Positions 44,814 through 56,127 of a DNA stretch of 64,000 bases are shown here, piece after piece; the first letter of the stretch is position 1, and every line of letters begins with the position of its first letter. The stretch comes from Costus lasius. Taxonomy: Eukaryota; Streptophyta; Magnoliopsida; Zingiberales; Costaceae. The translations under genes and the position numbers were made by a program. The stretch spans positions 53,647,949 through 53,711,948 of the forward strand of contig CM050449.1 in NCBI GenBank assembly GCA_027563935.2, given 5' to 3'. The notes below the pieces were generated by a model. That model was not told the DNA's origin. It did not search any database and worked only from the letters and a program-made list of their open reading frames with translations.

Positions 44814-46724
44814 TGATGACACCAAAATATATCGTATATTTTTTGTATCATTTTATATATCTTTTCATGCTCAATTGAAGATCTTTTGCTTATTTTTATG
44901 CCAAAATTATCAAATATTGCAAAATCTACTTCTATTTTGGTTTTTTATGATTTTTAGGTAAAAAGGCACTTATTTGAGGCATTTTCAAGCAAAATCGAAA
45001 ACATAGAAGAGTTACCATCATCAAGAGGAGATCACCCGACAAATTTCATGCAAATCGGAGCAACTAACCAAAATACGGTAGTGCCGTATTGTATTTTACG
45101 GTACCGTATTTCCGTATGATACCGTAAAATCAGAGCACTGCCGTAATTTGGGGAGTTTTCATACCAAAAGATTTTTCTGATTTTACGGCACCACCCTAAA
45201 GAATTACACGGGCCGTATTTTGGAGCGTTTCAAACCAGAGACTTTTCATGATTTTACGGCACGATTGTAAACCATTTCACGGTGCCATATTTATCAGAGA
45301 TTTTAGACCAGAGAACTCGTCAAATTTTACGGCACTGCCACAATAACTTTTACTGGCCGTAATTTTGACACAGGGTTCACAGAACCAAAATACAGCACTG
45401 CCGTAAAATAGTTTACGGCCGTAATTTCCATTCAAAAACGCAATTTCTACGGGCTTGAAACTTGCCCAGACCATATCTTTTGATCTAGACTTCCAAATTG
45501 AGATCCGAAAGATGCTATGGACTCGTCTTTAAGAGGTGAAGACACATGAAGTGATAGGGGGGAATTTGTATCCATTATTGAGAGAGAAATTGAGAGAAAG
45601 TTGCTTAGGGTTTGGCTTTGCGCCGAGAGGCATGGAGGCCACCTTAGGCCATGATTTTCACGTACAAGCTTCGCCTAGAGGAGGAGACAATACCCCAGAA
45701 GTTTCAAAGTAAAAGGAGTTCAATTGGAGAAGAAATCAAAGAAAAGGGAAGCGCTGCCACTATTCATCGACGCCTCCTTGCAAAATACGGCTGTGAAATA
45801 TTTCACAGCCGTGATATATTTTCTTAACTCTTCTTTTTCTTTGATTTTTAATTTTCTAAAACTATGGGTTATTGCATTTCTCTTTCCATGCTAGCTTAAT
45901 CATATTTTAGGACATGGGTGTAATTCACTTTGATTTCTTAATGACTAGATAACTCTTATTTTCGTCAGAATAGTTTTATTGTGATGATTCTACTTATGTG
46001 ATTGTTTGTCTTTGATTCTCCATAGATTGATGTTATTATTCATTTTTTAGAGTTCTCGCAATAAGGACCGAAAGGTGACTTGCTTGAGAACTTGGAACCC
46101 TAGAATTGCATGTTAGGAACTCTCTTTGGTTAGCTCTTAATTATTTGATTTTAGTGATCTTATTGCCATGATGATAATTTGAACTTAGGGTAGAGTCGAG
46201 TTGTCAAACGTGGAGATCTTGCACGAAAGTGAGGATCGGAACGTTGGAGAACCATAAGTAGAACTTGTGTTGAGTCTCGGATGCACGAAAGTGATCCTTG
46301 AGATTCCACTTGAGACAATCTACTTAGAATTCGGATGCACGAAAGTGATCTCGAGTTCTTTGTTTGATGATTTACTTATCTTTAGCGTTGGGATAGATCT
46401 TGCGCGAAAGCGATGATTAGTCCCTGCATGATTGTCTGCACGAAAGTGAGATGATCCCTTTATGAAGTAAATTAAGTCTTTATCATGATAGGATTAGTCT
46501 GATGACCTTTTATTTAAATCTAGTCATTAGAATTAAGGAGGATGAAACCCTAGTCCAATGTTTGTCTCTAATTATCTGATTTCGTCTGTTTTCTATCATT
46601 GCTTTGCTATTACTCGGTTTCTTAGCTTATAAGAATATAACTATTTGGTACTTAACAATAAGGTCTCTGTGGTTCGATATCTTTCTTTATTACTTCGAGT
46701 ATCCGTGCACTTGCGGATACAACA
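44814..46724 (+). repeat. 5-prime LTR of element F
   Basis: 1911 bp from TGATGACACC to GATACAACA. Palindromes at about 45070-45435. Hairpins at 46215-46455. Near-identical to the LTR at 50838-52711, apart from a 37-bp length difference. Confidence 0.92.
46215..46455 (+). other. GNRA-hairpin array in LTR of element F (five units)
   Basis: All with a bulged G and GAAA loop. 46215-46237: outer GATCTT/AGGATC, inner CAC/GTG. 46279-46297: GGAT/ATCC, CAC/GTG. 46333-46351: GGAT/ATCT, CAC/GTG. 46396-46418: GATCTT/ATGATT (one mismatch), CGC/GCG. 46431-46455: ATTGTCT/AGATGAT (two wobbles), CAC/GTG. Confidence 0.8.
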
Positions 46725-46730
46725 AGTTTT

Positions 46731-46748
46731 TGGCGCCGTTGCCGGGGA
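46731..46748 (+). promoter_or_regulatory. Primer binding site 1 of element F (tRNA-Asp)
   Basis: TGGCGCCGTTGCCGGGGA, a perfect tRNA-Asp complement, 6 bp after the LTR end. Confidence 0.9.
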
Positions 46749-46793
46749 ATAGTCCAAAGTACACGCCAAACAACTTGGGATACAACAAGCTTT

Positions 46794-46811
46794 TGGCGCC
46801 GTTGCTGGGGA
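46794..46811 (+). promoter_or_regulatory. Primer binding site 2 of element F
   Basis: TGGCGCCGTTGCTGGGGA, one mismatch, 63 bp after site 1, and again preceded by GATACAACAAG, i.e. the LTR tail plus primer site is duplicated. Element B has the same arrangement. Confidence 0.88.
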
Positions 46812-47025
46812 CCTTAGTTTTGTTAATATCAAAATAGTTGTTAGTATTGCTAGACTAGGTTTTATTTGTTTTATATTTAACTTTGTTTTTTTTCTTTTTG
46901 CAGGTTTTGGATTTTCACAAGTTGAGACAGAGCTGTGATTTCTAAAATTTGTGAATTTACCTGTGTTTTATATTTTTTAAAAAATTCTGAAAAAAAACTT
47001 TTGGTGTTGGATTATCTTCCCGTTC

Positions 47026-48240
47026 TTGATAGATTTTATAAATATGTCTTTTCATCACAATTCATTGGCAACTCAAAGAGGTGAGGTATACATGCCACAA
47101 GGTAAGTATGAAAATAATTCATTGAGCACACTTGAAGATACATTTAATTCTTTTATGCACACTGTTAAGAAATCTTTTTCTTCTATTAGATGTAATATTT
47201 GTGGATATTTTGATCATTATACCTCTGATTGTCAATTTTTAAATCCCAATTTATCATGAAAAGAATCTTATCAATTGTATTCTAGATGGGAAAATCATCA
47301 AACTTCTTTTTCTAAAGATTGCTCAAATCATGTTTCTGAACCATACTTTAAGGACACTAAAAAATCTAACTTAGAGTTGATGTTTGAAAAGTTCATGAAA
47401 CAAAGTGAAGAGGCACATGAGACCCATAAACATAGGCTAGATGATATATGTGCTAATATTAAAATGTTAGAAACCCAGATAGCACAACAAGATTGTTTAT
47501 TTGCTTTTGATTTGGAAACTGAAAAACTTGATTTAGAAAATTCCCCCTCTGATTATGATTGTTTTGATATTGAGCCTTATGTGTTTATTCATGAATCTCA
47601 CTCTGATTTTGATGATTGTAAAATTGATTCATCTGATAATTTATTTGTGGAAAAATTTGACTCTGAAAAATCTTTTGATTCTAATGATAATTGTGAAATT
47701 GATTCTTTTGATGATATATCATTTGTGGTTAAATCTGATGAAGGATATGAAGGGACTGATTTAGAAAAACCTCATTGTGATTTTATTGATAATTTTGAAA
47801 TTGATAAACTATTTGATTGTGAGCATGAGGAACTTGAAGATGATTTGAAAATTACAAAGATTGATGAATCCTACTCTAATGTTTTGTCCATATCTATTGT
47901 TGAATCTTTTAATGTAATTAAAAATTTATGCTTTATTGAGGAACCTAATTTGAGACATAAAAATTATTTTGATGATCCAACGCTTAAATTTTTTGATCAA
48001 AGTCCTATTGCAATTGAAAATATAAATTTGAAGAAAGGACTTATGATTTTGCTCACTGACAAACATAGGAAGATCATTGAAAATTTTGATTTTGATTTCT
48101 GCATATTTAAGAAAGCCACTTTGATTGTGATTTATATGCAATTCTGGATTTTTAGATTAGTGGCTAAAATTTTTGGACAAAGAAAATGCAGAAAATTATT
48201 TGCCCTTTACTTTGGTACTGATTCACCTGCTTCACCATGA
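47026..48240 (+). pseudogene. Mini-gag: nucleocapsid-like ORF with acidic tail (element F)
   Basis: One frame of 405 codons with a single stop (TGA at 47257, where relatives have Trp in NLSWK). It starts at text equivalent to the region just before the gag zinc knuckle (TQRGEVYMPQGKYE), keeps a complete CCHC knuckle (CNICGYFDHYTSDC), NLS-KES and a KMLETQIAQQ coiled segment, and lacks the whole capsid domain. After QIAQQ the protease is replaced by about 230 residues rich in Asp, Glu and Phe (FDIEPYVFIHESHSDFDD, EIDSFDDISF). It ends FGTDSPASP. Whether the single stop is decay or read through is unknown. Function is not known; RNA binding by the knuckle is plausible by family. Confidence 0.75.
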
Positions 48241-48283
48241 GATTTGATTTTTGATCAAGTTATGGACCTAAAAATTAGCGCTT

Positions 48284-48301
48284 CTTGGGAGGCAACCCAA
48301 G
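48284..48301 (+). other. Conserved hairpin after mini-gag (element F)
   Basis: CTTGGGAGGCAACCCAAG, preceded by AGCGCTTCTT, as in B and D. It lies 44 bp after the mini-gag stop. Confidence 0.75.
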
Positions 48302-50837
48302 CACTCTTACTTAGCATAGCTTCTTTTATTTTTGTTTATTTTTAGAATTAATTTTTCTTCTCCTTTTGTAAGGAAAAACAAGTTTTGGCGCATAATACGG
48401 CACCGCCGTAATTAGTTTTACGGTACCGTATTTTCAGTCCTTTTTCGATAGAAGGTTTTGTGATTTTTACGGCAGGGCCGTAATGTCTTTCACGTGCCGT
48501 AATTTTTAGTGATTTCCTTCCCTGTGAGTTTTTTTACAAATACGGCAGTACCGTAATGTGTTTTATGGTGCCGTAATATGAAACCTGCTTTCTGCTTTCT
48601 ACTTATTTGACTGGGTGTTTTCTTGCTGCGATTTTAAGAAACTGGGTTAGGAAAAATTTTGATCTTTGACATCATCACGAAGTACTCATCTTTGTCTATC
48701 ATCTAGAAATTTTTGCTAAATTTTAAAGTCCATGGATCATTCTGAAACACATAGCAACTTTTTGATTCTGATTAATTTCTGTAGCAGTTTTCTTTTGACT
48801 ATTCTGATTAGCGTTTTTGCTGCAAGTATTTAAGGTGTTTTAATGACTTGAAACCCTGATTTTTCGCATGGTATATGAGGAACATGTGTCTTTCTATCTC
48901 GTGGATTAATTATTTTCCTAAAAATATTTTCTGATCATTCTAGGACACATGGCAACTTTTTGAATCTGATTAACTTTTGTGCAGTTTTTGCAGTTTTGTA
49001 ATCTAATTTGCTTTTTTTCCACTGATACCCTAGATTCCTGATAGATTTTAATCCTTTGATTTTTATACATCTGGAAAGAGCACGTTTTATTCTACCACAT
49101 GGTTCTGTCCGTTTTCTTATTGGATCATTAAATTTTATTTTTGGGTATGGCTATTTTTCATAAAAAATTCAAAAACTGCTTAGTTTGCTCTCTACTTGTT
49201 ATTGCTTCTTGTGCCTCCAGATCTAGAATTCTTCAAGAGCAAATGTTTTCCACCTCTAGCCACCACTGCATCTGCCTCTGACATCACTGTTTCCAGCCGT
49301 CGACACTGGATTATCACCACACCAGGCTCTTACTTCTTCTACAGCCTCTATTTCCATTGATTTGATTTATTTATGCAGCAGACTCTTCATTAGTGACTGT
49401 TTTTTTTATCTATGCAGCATTATTTCTGGCACCCACCGGCCGACGATCTCACCTCCAGGACTGTAGTCTCTAGCAGGCCACTAGAGATTACTCACTCTAC
49501 TGTCGGCACCATTATCATCATTGCTAGAAGCTCTTCAGCTTGCCTCTGTTGCACTTTTGCTTCTCAGCTGCATCAGCTCTTTCCACCAGCACTTTTCTGG
49601 ATCATCGATGATATCTCTGATTCTCCCTTGAGAAAATTATTTTTTATCATTATTATTTTTAGAGACTATTTTTTGACTGAGCCTTATGTAACTTAAATTG
49701 TACAGAAAAAATTTTCAAAAGGCACATCTATGGACCTAGCAGCATCTGCCCCGACACTATTTTTAGTCTGAGCCTTATGTATTTTTGGTCAGAGCTTGCT
49801 ATATAGTTTTGTGAGTATCATTTGCACTCTCTTGTATTCATGATTATTTCATATGGTTGCATCTTTGATTTGCTTTAGATGTATCACTCACTGATATTTC
49901 TTTGATATGGTTGTATGATGATGTGATTATTCATGATCCACTTTCTACTATCTTGTGGTGTGATTCTATTTTCAAAAGATTTTTATTGATAAATATCTTC
50001 CTTGATGATGAATAAACCTGTATTCATGATTAGAAGGAAACCTATCATGTTAGATTTATTTCTTCAATGCATATCTATCTTTTGAAATTTGACATTGGTT
50101 GATGCATGAAATTTTGGATAGATGTGTTATTTGAGGAATAAGATCTAAAGGTGAAACTACTCCTTTGAATAAAATGAGTATATGAGTATGATTTGAGAAT
50201 TGAGATCAATTGATCAACCTAGTAGATGTTTAGTCTATTTTTGCTATTTGTTGGGAAATAAGAATCCAAGATCCATAAAAATAGTGAGAGACTCCCCTAC
50301 TTGGCACTATGTAAAATTGATAGTAGTACCTAAGACATGGGTTGAAGTTTATGCATGAAAAATAATGAGAGGTAAAAAGAATAAGACTCCTCTACTTGGC
50401 ACTATGCAAAATTGATAGTGGTACCGAAGATAAGAGTTGAAGTCAAAAATAAAAAGAGTGTATCTAAGTGGGTACATGTCATCTTTACAAAAACAAACAA
50501 AATACATAAAAAAGGAAACAAAATTATGTGTGGAAAAAGATCTTGGAAACATAACTCCTATAAACAAAAGCATGATAGATTTGAACTAAAAATTAGGTGA
50601 AATCATGAGATTGAAAATTTTATTTATTATACAAGTTGCAAAGTTTTATTTAATTGAGTTGTGGATCTAGAGGATTGAATTCTAAGAATGATATGTTTAT
50701 TTGAAGTTTTGTGAAACAATTGATGAATTTTTCAGCGATGATTGTATTTTAGAAATTTATTGAGCATGAAAAGGTTATTCTTTTAATGAATTTTTGATTT
50801 TTGCTTGAGGACAAGCAAAGTTTGAGCCTTATGTTTT
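48302..50837 (+). other. Non-coding tail of element F
   Basis: A palindrome array at about 48395-48580 (words such as TACGGCACCGCCGTAA near 48397, TTACGGTACCGTA near 48419, TACGGCAGTACCGTAA near 48542). Then 2.2 kb without a supportable gene; a 94-codon frame at 49412-49696 has no homologue in B or D. A splice-donor-like TTTTGTGAGTAT near 49808 matches the third-ORF region of D, so the tail may be a remnant of that ORF. The repeated GGCACTATG block at 50290-50348 and 50385-50443 is shared with D. The hairpin word TTGCTTGAGGACAAGCAA is at 50801-50818. Confidence 0.65.
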
Positions 50838-52711
50838 TTATGACACCAAAATATATAGTATATTTTGTATCATTTTATATATCTTTTTATGCTCAATTGA
50901 AGATCTTTTGCTTATTTTTATGCCAAAATTATCAAATATTTCAAAATCTACTTCTATTTTAGTTTTTCATAATTTTCAGGTAAAAAGGCACTATTTTGAG
51001 GCGTTTTCAAATAAAATCGAAAACATAGAAGAGCTACCATCATCAAGAGGAGATCACCCAACAAATTTCACACAAATCGAAGCATTTGACCAAAATACGA
51101 TAGTGTGGTATTCTATTTTATGGTACCGTATTTCCGTACGATACCGTAAAATCAGAGCACCGCTGTAATTTGGGGAGTTTTCAGACCAGAAGATTTTCCT
51201 GATTTTGGAGCGTTTTGAAACCAGAGACTTTTGATGATTTTATGGCACGGCCGTAATCCATTTCACGGTGCCATATTTATCAGAGATTTCAGACCAGAGA
51301 ACTCGTCAGATTTTATGGCACTGCCACAATAACTTTTATGGGCCGTAATTTTGACACTGGGTTCACAGAACCAAAATACGGCATTGCCGTAAAATAGTTT
51401 ACGGCCGTAATTTCCATGCAAAAACGTAATTTTTACGGGCCCGAAACTTGCCTGGACCATATCTTTTGATCCAAACCTCCAAATTGAGATCCGAAAGATG
51501 GTACGGACTCGTCCTTAAGAGGAGAAGACAAACGAGGTGATAGGCTGGAATTTGTATCCATTATTGAGAGAGCAATTGAGAGAAAGGTGCTTAGGGTTTG
51601 GCTTTGCGCTGAGAGGCGTGGAGGCCACCTTAAGTCGTGATTTTCACGTAGAAGCTTCGCCTAGACGAGGACACAATACCCCAGAAGTTTCAGAGGAAAA
51701 GGAGTTCAATTGGAGAAGAAATCAAAGAAAAGGGAAGCGCCGCCACTTTTCATCGACGCCTCCTTGCAAAATACGGCTGTGAAATATTTCACAGCCGTGC
51801 TGTATTTTCTTAACTCTTATTTTTCTTTGATTTTTAATTTTCTAAAACTATGGGTTATTGTATTTCTCTTTCCATGCTAGCTTAATCATATTTTGGGACA
51901 TGGGTGTAATTCACTTTGATTTCTTAAAGATTAGATAACTCTTATTTTCGTCAGAATAGTTTTATTGTGATGATTCTACTTATGTGATTGTTTGTCTTTG
52001 ATTCTCCATAGATTGATGTTATTATTCATGTTTTAGAGTTCTCACAATAAGGACCGAAAGGTGACTTGCTTGAGAACTTGGAACCCTAGAATTGCATGTT
52101 AGGAACTCTCTTAGGTTAGTTCTTAATTATTTGATTTTAGTGATCTTATTGCCATGATGATAATTTGAACCTAGGGTAGAGTCGAGTTGTCAAACGTGGA
52201 GATCTTGCACGAAAGTGAGGATCGGAACGTTGGAGAACCATAAGTAGAACTTGTGTTGAGTCTTGGTTGCACGAAAGTGATCCTTGAGATTCCACTTGAG
52301 ACAATCAACTTAGAATTTGGATGCACGAAAGTGATCTCGAGTTCTTTGATTGATGATTTACTTATCTTTAGCATTGGGATAGATCTTGCGCGAAAGCGAG
52401 GATTAGTCCCTGCATGATTGTCTGCACGAAAGTGAGATGATCCCTTTATGAAGTAAATTAAGTCTTTATCATGATAAGATCAGTCTGACGACCTTTTATT
52501 TAAATCTAGTCATTAGAATTCAGGAGGATGAAACCCTAGTCCCAATGTTTCTCTCTGATTATCTGATTTCGTCTGTCTTCCATCAGTGCTTTGCTATTAT
52601 TCGGTTGCTTAGCTTGTAAGAATATAACTATTTGGTACTTAACAATAAGGTCTCTGTGGTTTGATATCTTTCTTTATTACTTTGAGTATCCGTGCACTTT
52701 CGGACACAACA
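50838..52711 (+). repeat. 3-prime LTR of element F
   Basis: 1874 bp. It starts TTATGACACC (TG end altered to TT) and ends GACACAACA. Compared with the 5-prime LTR it lost about 38 bp near 51200, between short GATTTT/TATTTT repeats. Hairpins at 52201-52223, 52265-52283, 52319-52337, 52382-52404 (outer GATCTT/AGGATT, inner CGC/GCG) and 52417-52441. Confidence 0.92.
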
Positions 52712-52716
52712 ATAGT

Positions 52717-55700
52717 CCCATCCTAGCTCACCACCTTCCAAGGAGGATGAGCCTTCATAGAATGGTGATTTGCCTTGTGAAGTTGAGATTCCTAGACCCA
52801 GTTCAGCACCCCCTTATAGGCCACCTATTCCTTTTCCCTAGAGGATTGTGCAAGCTAAGTTGGATAGGCAGTTTGGGAAATTTTGGAAGTGTTGAAAAAG
52901 TTATATATTAATATTCCATTTACTGATGTCTTATCTCAAATGCCTACATATGCAAAATTTTTAAAAGAAATTTTATCCAACAAAAGAAAAATAGAGGACT
53001 ATGGTACTGTGGCACTAACTGAGGAATTCAATGCTCTTATTCAAAACAGGTTGCCACAGAAATTAAAGGATCCAAGTAGTTTCTCTATCCCTTGTTTGAT
53101 TGGGAGTGTTGCTTTCGACCGAGCCTTATGTGACTTGGGAGCTAGTGTGAGTCTAATGCCTTTATCTGTGTGCAGGAAACTGGATATGGGAGCTCCTAAG
53201 CCAACTTCAATATTATTGCAGCTCGCTGACTGCTCAGTAAAGTATCCAGTAGGTATTCTTGAGGATGTTCCTATCCAAGTTGGTAAGTATTTTGTGCCTA
53301 CTGATTTTGTGGTTCTCGAAATGGAGGAAGATGAGAAGATTCCTATTATTCTTGGTAGATCATTTTTAGCCACTGCTGGAGCATTAATTGATGTGAAGAA
53401 TGGTAAACTCACTCTAAATATTGGTGATAATAAAATTGAGTTTGATTTGAACAATTCATTGAAAAAACCTGCATATGCTAGTTCTTGCTATAGTGTTCAT
53501 GATATTGATTATGTGGTTTATAATCTTGGTTTTTTATTTGATTCTTCTGATTCTACTTCTTCTGATTTTTGTTCTGATTCTTGTGAAGATTCGTATGTTG
53601 AAATTGATAATTCTGACTTTGATGATGATGAAGATTCTTGTAATGAAACTCATGATATATTGGATTGTGCTACATTTGATGATGAAAAGGAAAAGATTCC
53701 AAAAGTTGAATTGAAAACTTTACCTAATAACCTTAGATATGAATTTCTTGGTCCTAACTCTACTTACCTTGTGATTGTTGATACTCAATTTGATGAAAAG
53801 GAAACTGATCTGCTCTTGAAGGAGTTAAGAATTCATAGAAAGGTAATTGGGTATACCATCGATGACTTGAAGGGAATTAATCCTTCTTTTTGTATGCATA
53901 GGATCCATATGGAGGATGAGTACAAGCCACATGTGGATTTCCAGAGAAGACTCAACCCATCTATGAAGGAAGTTGTAAAGAAGGAAGTGTTGAAATTGCT
54001 AGGTGCAAGTATTATCTACCCTATCTCTGATAGTAAGAGGGTAAGTCCTGTACATTGTGTTCCTAAAAAGGGGGGTGTCACAGTTATGAAAAATAAGGAC
54101 AATGAATTGATACCTGTTAGAACAGTTACTAGTTGGCGCATGTTCATTGATTATAGGAAATTAAATACTGCCACTAGGAAAGATCACTTCCCCTTTCCTT
54201 TTATTGATCAGATGGTTGAGAGACTTGCTAAACATTCTTATTTTTGTTTTCTTGATGGTTATTCTGGATTTTTTTCAAATTCCTATTCATCCTGATGATC
54301 AAGATAAGACTACCTTTACATGCCCTTACAGTACATTTGCTTATAGGAGGATGCCTTTTGGATTGTGTAATTTACCTGCTATTTTTCAGAGATGCATGAT
54401 GGCTATATTTTCTGATTTTATTGAGAATTTTATGGAAGTTTTCATGGATGATTTTTCTATTTTATGGTTTTTCCTTTGATGACTGCTTAGCTAATTTATC
54501 TCGAGTTTTGCAGAGATGTGAAGAAACTAACCTTGTCCTTAACTAGGAGAAGTGTCACTTTATGGATAGACAGGGAATAGTGTTGGGTCACCTTATTTCA
54601 GAGAGAGGAATTGAAGTGGATAAAGCCAAGATTAAAGTGATTGAAAAGCTTGCACCACCCACCACGGTTAAGGAGATTAGAAGTTTTTTGGGACATGCAG
54701 GATTTTACAAGCGCTTTATCAGGGACTTCTCTAAACTTGCTAAACTACTCACTGATTTACTTTGTAAAGATGCTAAATTCTGCTTTGATGAAAAGTGTTT
54801 GTTTGCTTTTCAGGAATTGAAGAAAGCCCTGATATTAGCACCTATCATGCTGCCACCTGACTGGGAGTTACCTTTTGAGATCATGTGTGATGCCAGCGAC
54901 TTTGGTGTGGGAGCAGTTCTAGGACAGAGAAAGGAAAAGAAGCCTTATGTGATCTACTATGCTAGTAAAGCTTTGGATGAGACACAGAGGAACTACACCA
55001 CCACTGAGAAGGAACTGTTAGCTATAGTTTTTGCATTTGATAAATTCAGATCTTATTTGATAAATTCAAAAGTCGTGGTGTACACTGATCATGCAGCGGT
55101 TAAGTACTTGATGCAGAAAAAAGACAGTAAACCGTGCCTGCTTAGATGGATTTTGCTTCTACAAGAATTTGACTTGGAGATCAAGGTTAAGAAAGGAACT
55201 GAAAATATTGTTGCAGATCATCTTTCAAGGATAATTGTAGAAGATGATAAAGGTGATATCAATGATTCCTTTCTTGAGGAACAACTTTTGAGGATTGATC
55301 AAGTTAAGGCTCCTTGGTATGCAGACATAGCGAACTATCTTGTTGCTAATATCTTTCCTGTTGATTTGAGCTATCAAGGTAAGAAAAGATTTTTAGCTGA
55401 TGTTAAGCACTATATTTGGGACGAGCCTTATGTGTTTAGGAGATGTGCATATGGCATATTTAGGAGATGTATCCCCAAAGAGAAAATTAGAGATATACTA
55501 TTACAGTGTCATGGATCATCATATGGAGGGCATGCTAGCACTGAGAAGACTATTTTTAAAGTATTACAATCTGGATTTTATTGACCCTCTTTATTTAAGG
55601 ATACAAGGGATTTTATACTGTCTTGTGATAGTTGTCAGAGGATGGGGAACATCAATAAAAGGAATGAGTTGCCATTGTCCACGATATTTGAGGTTGAGAT

Positions 55701-56127
55701 ATTTGATGTTTGGGGTATTGATTTCATGGGACCGTTTCTATCGTCTGGAGGTAACAAGTATATAGTCGTGGCGGTAGATTATGTTTCCAAGTGGGTAGAA
55801 GCCATTGTTTCTCCGACTAATGATTATAGGGTTGTGGTAATATTTTTTAAATGGATTATCTTTCCACGCTTTGGAGTACCACGAGTTGTAATTAGTGATG
55901 GAGGCTCCCACTTCATTGAACACAGATTTTCAGCTTTGCTTAGAAAATATGGGGTGAATCACAGAGTTGCAACACCTTACCATCCCCAAACAAGTGGACA
56001 AGTGGAGATATCAAATAGAGAAATTAAAGGGATATTGGAAAAGACAGTGTCAAGAACAAGGAAGGACTGGGCTTTCAAGCTTGATGATGCACTTTGGGCA
56101 TACCGGACTGCTTTCAAAACGCCGATA
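52717..56127 (+). pseudogene. Protease, RT, RNase H and integrase of element E (3-prime part)
   Basis: Protease region LKKLYINIPFTDV and ALCDLGASVSLMPL near 53130. An acidic spacer follows. RT: FIDYRKLNTATRKDHFPFPFIDQM, CPYSTFAYRRMPFGLCNLPA, FMDDFS near 54447. RNase [48 protein letters not shown]. Integrase: [46 protein letters not shown], with the catalytic D, D and E present. Damage: stops near 52764 and 52839, a frameshift near 52885, a frameshift in a T run near 54270, another frame change near 54475, and stops near 54544 (TGG to TAG) and 55582 (TGG to TGA). Homology ends in [11 protein letters not shown] at 56127. Confidence 0.92.

Larger units (their letters stand above)
44814..52711 (+). 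mobile_element. Nested Athila-like element F with only a mini-gag
   Basis: 7.9 kb, LTR to LTR, inserted in gag-protease of E. Flanks GCAGT (44809-44813) and ATAGT (52712-52716) look like a 5-bp duplication differing by two transitions. Joining the flanks rejoins the host frame (PTHVQ, then SSPPSKEDEP). Internal order: two primer sites, a mini-gag (47026-48240), the conserved hairpin, palindromes, a long non-coding tail. It encodes no capsid, protease, RT, integrase or third ORF. Confidence 0.9.
41380..56127 (+). mobile_element. Athila-like element E with full pol, interrupted by element F, 3-prime truncated
   Basis: 5-prime LTR 41380-43162, tRNA-Asp primer site 43169-43186, gag-protease 43321-44813, nested element F 44814-52711, then the rest of protease, RT, RNase H and integrase 52717-56127. 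The third ORF, polypurine tract and 3-prime LTR are missing: integrase text ends at AFKTPIG, followed by unrelated sequence. It is the only Athila-like copy here with polymerase and integrase, so its relatives could have supplied these to B, D and F. Confidence 0.88.

Noticed and set aside
49412..49696. 94-codon frame in the tail of element F
   Set aside because: No homologue in B or D, no recognisable domain, and low-complexity hydrophobic stretches.
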